From G963674685 sp963674685 (GTDB lineage Bacteria > Lernaellota > Lernaellaia > JACKCT01), in assembly GCA_963674685.2 (NCBI GenBank), contig CAXXWT010000002.1, positions 124,001 to 188,000 of the forward strand: a stretch of DNA of 64,000 nucleotides, given 5' to 3'. The notes under the pieces are model-generated. The model did not search any database and was not told the origin of the DNA. It was given only the letters and a program-made list of their open reading frames with translations. A program made the translations under genes and the position numbers. This document shows, in pieces, positions 8,576 to 16,872 of the stretch (position 1 is the first letter of the stretch; each line of letters opens with the position of its first letter).

Positions 8576-9549
8576 GAATGTATCCCGTATCCCAGGATGC
8601 GGCGGTCGGGAATCAGCCCGAAACCGTCGGCGCGCAAAACCGCGTCGGCGACGGCCATGGCCAGGGCTTCGGCCGCCAGATGTCCGACTTCATTTTCATT
8701 GACCTCGGGTCCGCCCGTCGCCAGGGCGAACAGCACGTCGCCGTCGAAAACGCAGTGCGACGGAGCAATCGAGCGCGCCAGCCCTGCGCCGGCCATGGCG
8801 CAAACGCGGGTCAAAGCCATTTTATCCATGTTTCCCCCCACGGCAACGACCGCCAGCGTCGTATTTTCGAGCGGAGACGGCCTGGCCGCCGGAAGGTCCC
8901 GTCCGAGGCGATCCGGAACATCGGCGAGCCGGCCGGGCTCGTCGGGACTTCTGGCGCCGGCGAGTATCCGGCCGCTTTGCGCGTCGATGACGTCGCCAAA
9001 GGCGTTGACCGCGGCCAAAGCGCCCACCACGACGCCGCCGGAGCCCGTCAGCGAAGCCGTGCCCTGCCCGCCTTTCATCATCCATTGCGGCCCGAGGCTT
9101 TTTCCCACCGTCGCCCCGCACCCGGCGCCGACGCTGCCCCCGGGGACATCTTTCCCGGCTATTTCACAAGCCCTCAAAGCCATTTCCGCGTCGGGCGTTC
9201 TTTGCGTTTTCCCGACTCCCAGGTCGAATAGCGCCGCCGTGGGAACCGTGGGGATCACCATATGCCGCACTTTGTTGCCGATGCCCTTATCGCGCAGAAA
9301 CTTCATCACGCCGCCCGCGGCGTCCAGGCCGTAGGCCGAGCCGCCGGTCAGGCATATGGCGTGTATCTTTTCGACGAGATGTTCGCATCGGCCCGCGTCG
9401 ACCTGCCTCGTGGAAGTGGCCGGCCCGAGCATTTTTGCGCTGAAAACGGCGCCTTCCCCGCATAAAAGAACGGTGAGCCCCGTCAGGGCTTCCGTATCCT
9501 CGACGCAGCCGACAAGCAGGCCCGGAACATCGGTCATTCGCCCGGTCAT
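8572..9549 (-). CDS. P1-family (DmpA/NylC-like) self-processing peptidase
   Basis: The start was set at the ATG at 9549, where GGAG sits six bases upstream; the longer frame to 9726 adds 59 unlikely residues. The 325-residue product matches the S58/P1 N-terminal-nucleophile family: CLTGGSAYGLDAAGGVM, GGSVGAGCGATVGK, GGVVVGALAAVNAFGDV and C-terminal DVLFALATGG. The junction N229-T230 in PLENTTLAVV corresponds to the Asn-Thr self-cleavage site of 6-aminohexanoate-oligomer hydrolase NylC, so alpha and beta chains with an N-terminal Thr nucleophile are expected. Likely an amidase or aminopeptidase. It is translationally coupled to a glycosyltransferase gene with no obvious shared pathway. Confidence 0.85.
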   Translation of the reverse strand: MTGRMTDVPGLLVGCVEDTEALTGLTVLLCGEGAVFSAKMLGPATSTRQVDAGRCEHLVEKIHAICLTGGSAYGLDAAGGVMKFLRDKGIGNKVRHMVIPTVPTAALFDLGVGKTQRTPDAEMALRACEIAGKDVPGGSVGAGCGATVGKSLGPQWMMKGGQGTASLTGSGGVVVGALAAVNAFGDVIDAQSGRILAGARSPDEPGRLADVPDRLGRDLPAARPSPLENTTLAVVAVGGNMDKMALTRVCAMAGAGLARSIAPSHCVFDGDVLFALATGGPEVNENEVGHLAAEALAMAVADAVLRADGFGLIPDRRILGYGIHS

Positions 9550-9906
9550 GGTCGACTCCAAATCATGAAAACAGCCTTTGCAGGATATCGGGAACAACTT
9601 CCTTTTTGCAATCCCGCGTCCCATATAAATTGAACTTGAGAAGATTTTCAACAAGGGGGGCTTTTCACGCATTCTGTTTTGAGTTATTGTTTGCGGCGAT
9701 GCCCGTTGGGGCGTTGTCTTTTCCAATTGCCCGCCTCGGTGGAAGGCGTTGCCGTTAAGCGGGAAAAGACATATAAACGGTCACACACGTGTGAGAAACG
9801 CTATAGTTTTCATTGAATCGCAGCGGACTTTTTGACTAATGCCAAAACCTAAGATTGTTTCCGAAGCCATCGGATTAATTCCCGCAAGGCGTAAGGGGCG
9901 CATTGC
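9550..9906. other. Intergenic region, divergent genes
   Basis: 357 bases between the peptidase and SIR2-like genes. It contains an imperfect inverted repeat (GTCTTTTCC near 9715, GCGGGAAAAGAC near 9760) and a small palindrome CACACGTGTG (9784-9793) that could be regulator sites. I found no convincing ORF or RNA gene. Confidence 0.35.
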
Positions 9907-11946
9907 ATGACGCAGTTTCGAGCGAAGACGCCTTTTCAAATCGCCCAATACCTTCTCTCCCATGAAAAAAAGGTTATGGCGACGTTTTGGCTTGGCGCCG
10001 GCGCTTCCGTGTCCGCCGGCATCCCGGACGCGGAAACCCTGGCGGATCAGATCCTCAGTCGATTCATCTACCTTTCTCCCGAATCCTATAGCGAAGATTC
10101 CGGCGTTTCCCGTTTCGCCCATTACTTTTCGATTCTTTCGCCCGCCAGCCGGCGAATGTTCCTTCATGAAATTTTCAGCGGAGTCAAGCAAGCCAACAGC
10201 ACTCATTTACTTCTGGCTCGCATGATCCGGGACGGATGGGCGAACACGGCGCTGACTTCGAACTTCGATAATCTTCTGACCCGCGCCATGCGCATGACGG
10301 GCCTTCTCAATCCCTGGATCGTGGACATGCACCGCGACGGAGAGACCGTTTCGGATTCGCTTTCGACGGGTTCGGTCATTTATTTCAACGGTCCCGAGGA
10401 CAACCACCGCAGCTACGCCGCGCACGGGGAAATCGAGCGGATCCAAGGATCGATCCGACAGGCAATCTTCCGCGCCGCGCAGGATTCGGTTTTCATCGTT
10501 TTAGGATACTCGGGACGCAAAGATCCCCTGTTTGACATACTCGCGGAAGTTCCTCATTTCGCGCACGGCCTTTTCTGGGTGACGAAAGACGGCGAACCCG
10601 AAGATCACGTCAAGGAAAAGATACTTCGCTCCGATCTGTATTCCGAGTTTCTCGGCGGATGGGACGCGGACCGATTCATGTATGAACTGGTCGTCAAAGG
10701 ATTGAATCTCCCGGATTCCGGCATCGATATTCCGACTCCCGCCGCTCCGGCTCCTCCGCCGCCCCCTCCGCCTGCTCCGAAACCGACGCCTCCGGCGGCG
10801 CCGAAAAAAGTCATGACGGAGCCGGCCGAAGCGACCCCGGCGCCTGAACCGGTCGCTGAAGCAGGCGATGAGCAGGAACTTCTGGATGAAGTCCAGGAAC
10901 TTGTGGTCGACATCGACGACGCCATGCAAAGCGATTTCGATGTTGAAGAAGGCGCGGACGACGATGTGTACGACGGCGCGGATGACGATGATGACGAGGA
11001 CGAGGAATTCGTGGTCCGGTCCGCGGATGTCGCCATTCCCGAGGAAGCCGAAGCCGAGCCCGGCGACGAAGAAGAGATTCCCGTTGAACCGCTTTCGGAC
11101 GATGAAGTCGTCGTCGATGTCGAAGCCGTCGACCGAAAAACATCCGGTGATGAGCCCCAAGCGCCCGACGTCGATATTTTCGCCGACATCGACGAAAGCA
11201 TTTTCCAATTGGGTGAGGAACTCGACATCGACCTGGATGCGGACGAAGAGGAGCTTATCAGGAAACTGGGCTTGAACGGGCACTCTCTGGACATCAGCGA
11301 CATTGACGAAGAGCCGGAAATCCCGCCTGAGGTCGAAGCTGAAGTCGTCGTCGATGAAGCCGAAGCCGAGCCGGAGGATGTAGAAGCCGAAATCGAAGTC
11401 GAGGCGGAAGTTTCGGAAGCCGCTGAAGAGGCCGCCGAAGAAGCCGTCGAAGAGGCCGTCGAAGAAAAAGCCGAACCGGCTCCGGAGGGCGAATCGGCCG
11501 AAGAAACCGATAGAGAACCCGAAGCAAAAGATGTCAAATCCGAAACAGCCGAGGGTGAACAGGTCGAAGACGCCGCCGAGGAAAAAACCGAGAGCGAAGA
11601 CCGCTCGATCAATATCAAGGAAATCATCGACAAGGCTCATGAAGCCCTCGTGATCGGCGGAAGCGAAGAACTCGTCGAATTGGCCATTTCCGCGCTGGGT
11701 CTGGGCGCCAACCAGGCGTATCCCGCCCTGACGGAAGCGCTTCTGGACTGGGGCGACGAGCAATTCAGCGCCGGATTCTTCAGCAAAGCGCGGCAGGCCG
11801 TGGAAAAAGCGCGGGAAATGTCGCCGGAGGATCCGGTGGTATACGCACGGCTCCGCGACATCGCCGCCAAAATGGGCGACGACCAGTACGCCGCCGAAAT
11901 GGGCGAAAAAGCCGCCGAGTTGCAAAAAGAAAGCGGCAAACCATAA
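9907..11946 (+). CDS. SIR2-like domain protein with acidic linker and C-terminal TPRs
   Basis: A 679-residue protein. Residues ~20-235 are a SIR2-like Rossmann domain: GAGASVSAGIP (30-40), LTSNFDNLLTRAM and YFNGPEDNHRSYAAHGEIE, then VFIVLGYSGRKDPL. No zinc-Cys quartet of true sirtuin deacetylases is evident, so it belongs with the SIR2-like NAD-binding or NADase group. A Pro-rich hinge (~273-300) leads into an extreme Asp/Glu/Ala/Val-rich region (~305-570), then a helical TPR-like end (~580-679). The upstream region has no clear SD. The gene leads a co-directional set with an MlaF-like ATPase and a beta-barrel protein. SIR2-like domains occur in phage defence, but no partner typical of those systems is present. 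Function unknown. Confidence 0.75.
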   Translation: MTQFRAKTPFQIAQYLLSHEKKVMATFWLGAGASVSAGIPDAETLADQILSRFIYLSPESYSEDSGVSRFAHYFSILSPASRRMFLHEIFSGVKQANSTHLLLARMIRDGWANTALTSNFDNLLTRAMRMTGLLNPWIVDMHRDGETVSDSLSTGSVIYFNGPEDNHRSYAAHGEIERIQGSIRQAIFRAAQDSVFIVLGYSGRKDPLFDILAEVPHFAHGLFWVTKDGEPEDHVKEKILRSDLYSEFLGGWDADRFMYELVVKGLNLPDSGIDIPTPAAPAPPPPPPPAPKPTPPAAPKKVMTEPAEATPAPEPVAEAGDEQELLDEVQELVVDIDDAMQSDFDVEEGADDDVYDGADDDDDEDEEFVVRSADVAIPEEAEAEPGDEEEIPVEPLSDDEVVVDVEAVDRKTSGDEPQAPDVDIFADIDESIFQLGEELDIDLDADEEELIRKLGLNGHSLDISDIDEEPEIPPEVEAEVVVDEAEAEPEDVEAEIEVEAEVSEAAEEAAEEAVEEAVEEKAEPAPEGESAEETDREPEAKDVKSETAEGEQVEDAAEEKTESEDRSINIKEIIDKAHEALVIGGSEELVELAISALGLGANQAYPALTEALLDWGDEQFSAGFFSKARQAVEKAREMSPEDPVVYARLRDIAAKMGDDQYAAEMGEKAAELQKESGKP

Positions 11947-11967
11947 GCCGATCCCTTCACGCCGATT

Positions 11968-12717
11968 ATGATTAAACTCATCGACGTAAAAAAAGCTTTC
12001 AGGAATCAGCAGGTCCTCGACGGCCTCAATCTGAATTGCCGGAAAGGGGAGATCACCGTTCTTCTCGGTCGGTCCGGCGGCGGCAAATCCGTTACCCTCA
12101 AGCACATCATCGGCCTGCTCAGACCCGATTCGGGCCAGGTGCTGATCGAAGACGAAGACATCACCAAGATGGACAGCGTGCAGATCAACCGGGTGCGGAA
12201 AAAATTCGGCATGCTGTTTCAGGACGGCGCCCTTTTCGATTCCATGACCGTGGGTGAAAATGTCGGATTTCCCCTCAAGGAAGCCCGCAAATACACCAAG
12301 GAGGAAATCGAAGAGAAGGTCCGCGAATCGCTGGCCGAAGTCGGCCTCTACGGCATCGAACAAAAAATGCCTTCCGAGTTGTCCGGCGGCATGCGCAAAC
12401 GCGCGGCATTGGCCCGGGCCATCGTCCTGCGCCCTTCCATTATTCTGTACGACGAGCCGACGACGGGACTCGATCCCATTATGACCGACTCGGTGAACAA
12501 CCTGATTCTTCACATGCAAAAAAGTCTGGGATGCACGAGTTTCATCATCAGCCACGACATCGAAGCCACGTTCCGCATCGCCGACCAGGTCGCCGTTTTA
12601 TATAAGGGGAAAATCATCCAGAACGGCAAACCCGAAGTCATTCAAAACAGCGATCACCCTTTCGTCCACGCCTTCATTCGGGGCGAAGAAGGAGACAAAT
12701 TCGCCGAGGAATCCTGA
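11968..12717 (+). CDS. ABC transporter ATPase, MlaF-like
   Basis: A 249-residue ATPase with Walker A GRSGGGKS (34-41), signature LSGGMRKRAALARA, Walker B IILYDEPTTGLDP and switch His in ISHDIEATF. The pattern (GGGKSVTLKHIIGLL, FQDGALFDSMTVGENV, GLDPI) is that of MlaF, the ATPase moving phospholipids between the outer and inner membranes. No MlaE permease or MlaD/MCE gene is adjacent, so it is an orphan that must work with proteins encoded elsewhere. No strong SD is visible; the SIR2-like gene ends 21 bases upstream and the beta-barrel gene starts two bases after its stop, suggesting one operon. Confidence 0.85.
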   Translation: MIKLIDVKKAFRNQQVLDGLNLNCRKGEITVLLGRSGGGKSVTLKHIIGLLRPDSGQVLIEDEDITKMDSVQINRVRKKFGMLFQDGALFDSMTVGENVGFPLKEARKYTKEEIEEKVRESLAEVGLYGIEQKMPSELSGGMRKRAALARAIVLRPSIILYDEPTTGLDPIMTDSVNNLILHMQKSLGCTSFIISHDIEATFRIADQVAVLYKGKIIQNGKPEVIQNSDHPFVHAFIRGEEGDKFAEES

Positions 12718-12719
12718 TC

Positions 12720-14060
12720 ATGAATCTACGGCGACGGGCAGTACAATTCATCACGGCATTCGCACTTTTTTTGGCTCACGCGACGGCGGCCTCGGCATTC
12801 AGCGCATATTCCGGCGAAGACGTATCCTGGGACCTTTCCGGATATTTCAAAAACTTTACTTCCATGACGCAAAACAGCGACTTGTATCGCGACTACGGGA
12901 TCGTGGATCAAAATACCTTTTGGGATAACACGGCACGGGCCCGCCTTCGTTCGGAAGTTTATATGGGCGATGCGGATTTCGTCGCCCATTACGAGGCGTC
13001 GGTCCGATACGGTGACACGCAGCGCGCCAAAACCGAGACCGAAAAACTGCTGGCCTTTGTCCCCGGCGGCGACGCGGTGCTTCAACAACTCTTTCCTGAT
13101 ACGTATATTCCCCGATTGTTCAGCCTGGAAAGATCCGAGGAAGAAGACGAATACGTGGTGAATCACGGCCTGGACAGGCTGTATTGGCGCCTTCGAAGCG
13201 GCCCCGCGGATTTGACCGTCGGACGAAGCGCCCTGACCTGGGGGCCGGGGCGATTCTGGAATCCCACCGATTATTTCGCCCCCTTTTCGCCCACGGAAAT
13301 CGATAAAGAGGAAAAACCGGGAATCGACATGGTCCGCGTCCGGGTTTCCGTCGCGTCAAACGCTTCGCTGGACTTCGTGGCGGCGCCGGTGCGCCGAACC
13401 GACGGAGTCGACGACATCGACAGGGAATATTCGGCCGGCGCCGCCAGGGCTTCGGTCAACGTCAATGTTTTCGATCTGGCGCTTTCCGGAGGCCGCATTT
13501 ACGACCGTTACATCGCCGGTTTCGACGCGGAAGGCCCTATCGGCGGCGCGCTGCTGCGCCTCGCCGCGACGTATACGTCTTTTGAAACCATGCCCGAAGA
13601 GGATAGGCCGGATCCCTATTTCCGGGCCATGGCCGATATCGACTACGGCTTTGCCTGGAACTGGAATCCCTATATTTTGCTGGAGTATTATTACAACGGG
13701 GAAGGCGAAGACGATCCGGATGACTACGGCGAACTGGCTCAACAGCCGGAATTCATCAGCGCCATGCTCCGGGGCGCCCCGTCCAATTTCGGCAGGCACT
13801 ACGGCGCCGTGAACTTCACGCTCACGCCCCATCCTCTCGTCACCCTCAATGAGGTGTTCATTATAAATATTTCCGACGGCAGTTTTTACAACGGCGCATA
13901 CCTGGGCTGGAGCATCACCGAAAGCCTGGAGCTTCAGGCCGGCGCCAACGTGACCTCGGGGCAGATACCCGGCGAATTCGCGGGCTATACGGATCCGACG
14001 ACAAAAGAGGATTACGCCGCCGCGGACGTCTACTTCACATACCTGAAGTGGTATTATTGA
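12720..14060 (+). CDS. Outer-membrane beta-barrel protein
   Basis: A 446-residue protein with a signal peptide (FITAFALFLAHATAASAFS). The rest alternates polar and hydrophobic residues as amphipathic beta-strands, with many Tyr/Trp/Phe, and ends in the aromatic LKWYY, typical of a barrel recognised by BAM. A short conserved-looking block, LTVGRSALTWGPGRFWNPTDYF, resembles loops in Wzi/DUF1302-like barrels but I cannot assign the family firmly. It starts two bases after the MlaF-like stop, with GAGGA just upstream inside that gene. Co-transcription with an Mla-type ATPase suggests a link to lipid or solute traffic across the outer membrane (inference). Confidence 0.7.
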   Translation: MNLRRRAVQFITAFALFLAHATAASAFSAYSGEDVSWDLSGYFKNFTSMTQNSDLYRDYGIVDQNTFWDNTARARLRSEVYMGDADFVAHYEASVRYGDTQRAKTETEKLLAFVPGGDAVLQQLFPDTYIPRLFSLERSEEEDEYVVNHGLDRLYWRLRSGPADLTVGRSALTWGPGRFWNPTDYFAPFSPTEIDKEEKPGIDMVRVRVSVASNASLDFVAAPVRRTDGVDDIDREYSAGAARASVNVNVFDLALSGGRIYDRYIAGFDAEGPIGGALLRLAATYTSFETMPEEDRPDPYFRAMADIDYGFAWNWNPYILLEYYYNGEGEDDPDDYGELAQQPEFISAMLRGAPSNFGRHYGAVNFTLTPHPLVTLNEVFIINISDGSFYNGAYLGWSITESLELQAGANVTSGQIPGEFAGYTDPTTKEDYAAADVYFTYLKWYY

Positions 14061-14062
14061 TT

Positions 14063-14090
14063 TTGAAGAATCGACAAAGTTATGTATAAA
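14063..14090 (+). promoter_or_regulatory. Candidate sigma70 promoter of methyltransferase gene
   Basis: TTGAAG (14063-14068), a 16-base spacer and TATAAA (14085-14090) sit 58 bases before the methyltransferase start, just after the beta-barrel stop. Confidence 0.4.
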
Positions 14091-14147
14091 TTTCCATGAG
14101 ATTGCTATGATTGGCTCAGGAAATCTCTTTAAGGGAAGAATCTTTCG

Positions 14148-15161
14148 ATGAGTTTGACGACAATACAGAAGAAAACAAGAGCCGGCACAGCTTGCATCGG
14201 CGTCAAAAAAAACAGAAAGAAAAAGAAGCCATCCACCAGAACCCTTTCGCTTTCTTTTCACGACGTCCCAATGGAACATCCAAGACAGGATGAATCCTCA
14301 GTTTGCCTGCGTCCTCAATATGAACACCCGAACGGGAAGCTATATCAGGGTGACTCGATCGAGTGGCTTTCATCCCTTGAACCAGAATCCGTAGATCTGA
14401 TTTTTGCCGATCCTCCTTACAATCTGAAAAAAGCCGATTGGGATAATTTTGAAAGTCAGGAAGCTTATATCGATTGGTCTTTGCGTTGGATTGAACCCGC
14501 GTCGAAAGCGCTGAAATCCTCAGGCTCATTGTACATATGCGGCTTTTCGGAAATTCTGGCGGATCTGAAACATCCCGCGTCGCAATTCTTTTATTCATGC
14601 CGATGGCTTGTCTGGCATTACCGCAATAAAGCCAATCTGGGAAAGGACTGGGGGCGGTCTCATGAGAGTATTTTGCATTTTCGAAAATCGGGTGATTTTC
14701 AATTGAACCTTGACGATATTCGAATCCCGTACGGCAATCATACACTGAAATATCCGTCCCATCCGCAAGCCGCCACCAGCAATTTCGGCAACGGCAAAAG
14801 GCATGACAACTGGGAGCCGAATCCCAAAGGAGCCAAGCCCAAAGACGTTATAGAAGTCCCCACGACCTGCAACGGCATGGGAGAGAAAACGCCACACCCC
14901 ACGCAGAAGCCGGAAGAATTGCTTCGGAAGCTGGTGCTGGGCGCATCCTCTGAAGGCGATCTGGTCGTCGATCCCTTTTCCGGCTCGGGAACAACTCTAG
15001 TTGTCGCACAGCAACTCGATCGGAAATGGGCCGGTTGCGACTTGAACGCCGAATATAACGAATGGGCTATTGAGCGCATCGAGAACGTTCGCTGCATGAC
15101 AAAAGAAGAATGGATTGAATTTGACCGTAAAAATGCAGCCCGTCGCGAGGGAATACGATGA
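14148..15161 (+). CDS. Site-specific DNA methyltransferase, beta class (N6-adenine type)
   Basis: A 337-residue protein. Motif IV DPPYNL (88-93) precedes motif I VDPFSGSGTT (~281-290), the order of beta-class amino-methyltransferases; DPPY favours N6-adenine. Conserved HPTQKPEELL lies before motif I. The first 41 residues (GVKKNRKKKKPST) are basic and unusual; ATG at 14271 is an alternative start without a good SD, while the ATG at 14148 has a weak AGGGAAGA. The stop overlaps the next gene by ATGA, and that gene is a broken restriction-enzyme remnant, so this is probably the surviving half of a type II system, now an orphan methylase. Base composition is AT-richer than the flanking genes, consistent with transfer. 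Recognition site unknown. Confidence 0.85.
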   Translation: MSLTTIQKKTRAGTACIGVKKNRKKKKPSTRTLSLSFHDVPMEHPRQDESSVCLRPQYEHPNGKLYQGDSIEWLSSLEPESVDLIFADPPYNLKKADWDNFESQEAYIDWSLRWIEPASKALKSSGSLYICGFSEILADLKHPASQFFYSCRWLVWHYRNKANLGKDWGRSHESILHFRKSGDFQLNLDDIRIPYGNHTLKYPSHPQAATSNFGNGKRHDNWEPNPKGAKPKDVIEVPTTCNGMGEKTPHPTQKPEELLRKLVLGASSEGDLVVDPFSGSGTTLVVAQQLDRKWAGCDLNAEYNEWAIERIENVRCMTKEEWIEFDRKNAARREGIR

Positions 15162-15756
15162 CGTTGAAACAATTAGTAAAGTTTGCTGCAAACAAAGAAA
15201 ATTTTATTACGCTTGAAAACTATTTGGACTTTACGGCCCGATTTATCGAGTTTTTTGATTCAGGCGTTCAAGCGACAATCGTCTCCCAAAACGAACATCA
15301 CTACCGATTTTATCAATTTAGGAAAAACGGCAACTACAATATCACTCGTCCGATTAACTCCAATCTAATGTTTGACGCAAATAATATGAGCTGTGTCACC
15401 AATGATTTTCTCCCGACTTTTCATGGCGCCAAGGAAATAAGCATTCAGGATCAGGTGTCGCGTGAACTCATCAGAAAATCCATTTATACTATCCAGCAAT
15501 CAATCGGCGCCGCTCTCGATGCGCTGCCCGCCGGGCAATCAAACCGCGCCAGGAAAGTCAATGGAGATTTATTTGAACGCCTGATTTTCCTTCTTGTGAA
15601 GCAACTCGGAGTCCAATGCAGTTCCGGAAAAATCAAAGTCCCTGTTGAAGTAAACGGCAAAGTTCAATTTACGATGGATTATCAACACGACTCATCATTG
15701 AAAGTGGTGAACTGATCAAGGCTTTCGGCTCCGTTAAAACATCAAGCATTCAATGA
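15158..15756 (+). pseudogene. Restriction endonuclease remnant (frameshifted, truncated)
   Basis: The frame from 15158 gives 185 residues ending FTMDYQHD followed by a meaningless SSLKVVN and stop at 15715. Reading the next frame from ~15691 gives LIIESGELIKAFGSVKTSS, the continuation expected for a PD-(D/E)xK nuclease core (acid in MDYQHD, then SVK). One missing base after CACGAC explains the switch. That frame stops at 15756, so the rest of the enzyme is lost. The start overlaps the methyltransferase stop (ATGA). NGDLFERLIFLLVKQLG is the conserved-looking lead-in helix. A dead type II restriction gene beside its methylase is the simplest reading. Confidence 0.6.
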
Positions 15757-16799
15757 GAATCAACCACACAAAACGGGACTGGCTTTATTCCTTCGTTGTC
15801 TATGGCATATGCGTCCTTTGTCTGGTCGTCACAATTTCCGCCTGTAAAAATTCGCCCGACCTCAAGTCAAAAAACCTCGTGCATGAAAGCGTCGATATCG
15901 GCGCGAAATGGAAATGCGCGGATCCCAGAGCATGCGACGAGGATTATCTGCAAACGGCCGAAGATCAGGCCGCGCACGCCGACCGGGAGGTGGTGGAAGA
16001 TTTCGCAAATATTGAGAGCATACGTGAAACGCAGCCTCCCATCGATAACGATCATCTGTCCGATTCGGCGCTGCGTGAAAAAATCATCAACACGCTGAAT
16101 TTAAGTTTTCTTCTAAATGGAATGGATGACCGGATTCTCGAAGCACGCACTGTGCATGAAATCGACGCAGGCGCCTATCTCAAGAAACGTATTTTGCTTT
16201 CCGATCCTCTCATCGGCGAGTTCGAGATTCTTTTTTTCACACCGAAAACCGCCGGACCGCATCCCGCCGTCATCGCCGCGCACGGCCACGGGGAAAGCGC
16301 CGATCTTTTCGTAAGCGAATTCGGCCTTAAGCAATTTCCCGAAAAAGGATACGCCCTGGCGGCGCCGACATTTCGCGTCATGGGAGCGGACGCAAGCGAA
16401 GACCGCCTGGTCCGCGAGCTCATGCGGCGCGGCTTCACGCTCATGAGCATCCGCATCTACGAAATATTGCTGATCAGAAAATACCTGCTTTCCAAAGATG
16501 AAATCATCGGCAGCCGCATCGGGCTGCTCGGCCACTCGGGAGGCAGCATCGCCGGCAACCTCGTGGTGCGAATCGACAACGGATTCGCCGCCTACGTGGG
16601 CGATTGCAAAGGTTCATATCTGGGCGTGTATGAAGACAAGTATCTGCTGGATGAATTTGCCCCCCGGCTCTTTACGATTCACCGACAAATCAACGACCTG
16701 ACGACAACCAAAACGCCGACCAAAAAAATCCCGTACGCAAAAGACAAACACTGGGATTCGGTTTTCGAGTTTTTCGACAGATTCCTCAAAAAAACTTGA
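15753..16799 (+). CDS. Alpha/beta-hydrolase lipoprotein
   Basis: A 348-residue protein with a transmembrane-like N-terminus and lipobox VTISAC (C31), so probably lipid-anchored. Residues ~155-345 form an alpha/beta-hydrolase core: AVIAAHGHGESAD (oxyanion turn), nucleophile elbow GLLGHSGGS (S262) and a candidate catalytic His near the end (KDKHWDSVFEFF). It resembles the dienelactone-hydrolase/acetyl-esterase-like group. The stretch 40-150 is an acidic linker with no domain I recognise. Its ATG overlaps the end of the broken restriction gene. Substrate unknown. A secreted GH18-type protein follows 73 bases later. Confidence 0.75.
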   Translation: MRINHTKRDWLYSFVVYGICVLCLVVTISACKNSPDLKSKNLVHESVDIGAKWKCADPRACDEDYLQTAEDQAAHADREVVEDFANIESIRETQPPIDNDHLSDSALREKIINTLNLSFLLNGMDDRILEARTVHEIDAGAYLKKRILLSDPLIGEFEILFFTPKTAGPHPAVIAAHGHGESADLFVSEFGLKQFPEKGYALAAPTFRVMGADASEDRLVRELMRRGFTLMSIRIYEILLIRKYLLSKDEIIGSRIGLLGHSGGSIAGNLVVRIDNGFAAYVGDCKGSYLGVYEDKYLLDEFAPRLFTIHRQINDLTTTKTPTKKIPYAKDKHWDSVFEFFDRFLKKT

Positions 16800-16872
16800 A
16801 ATGCTCAATAAGCGGCTCATACAATCGTACTACTGGAATGATATCCGGTTCATTCAATGACGGGAGACGAAC

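Noticed and set aside
10501..12555. 684-codon antisense frame opposite the SIR2-like and MlaF-like genes
   Set aside because: It mirrors GC-rich acidic codons; the sense strand carries clear SIR2 and ABC motifs, and the antisense product is low-complexity Phe/Asp/Arg without domain, SD or operon logic.
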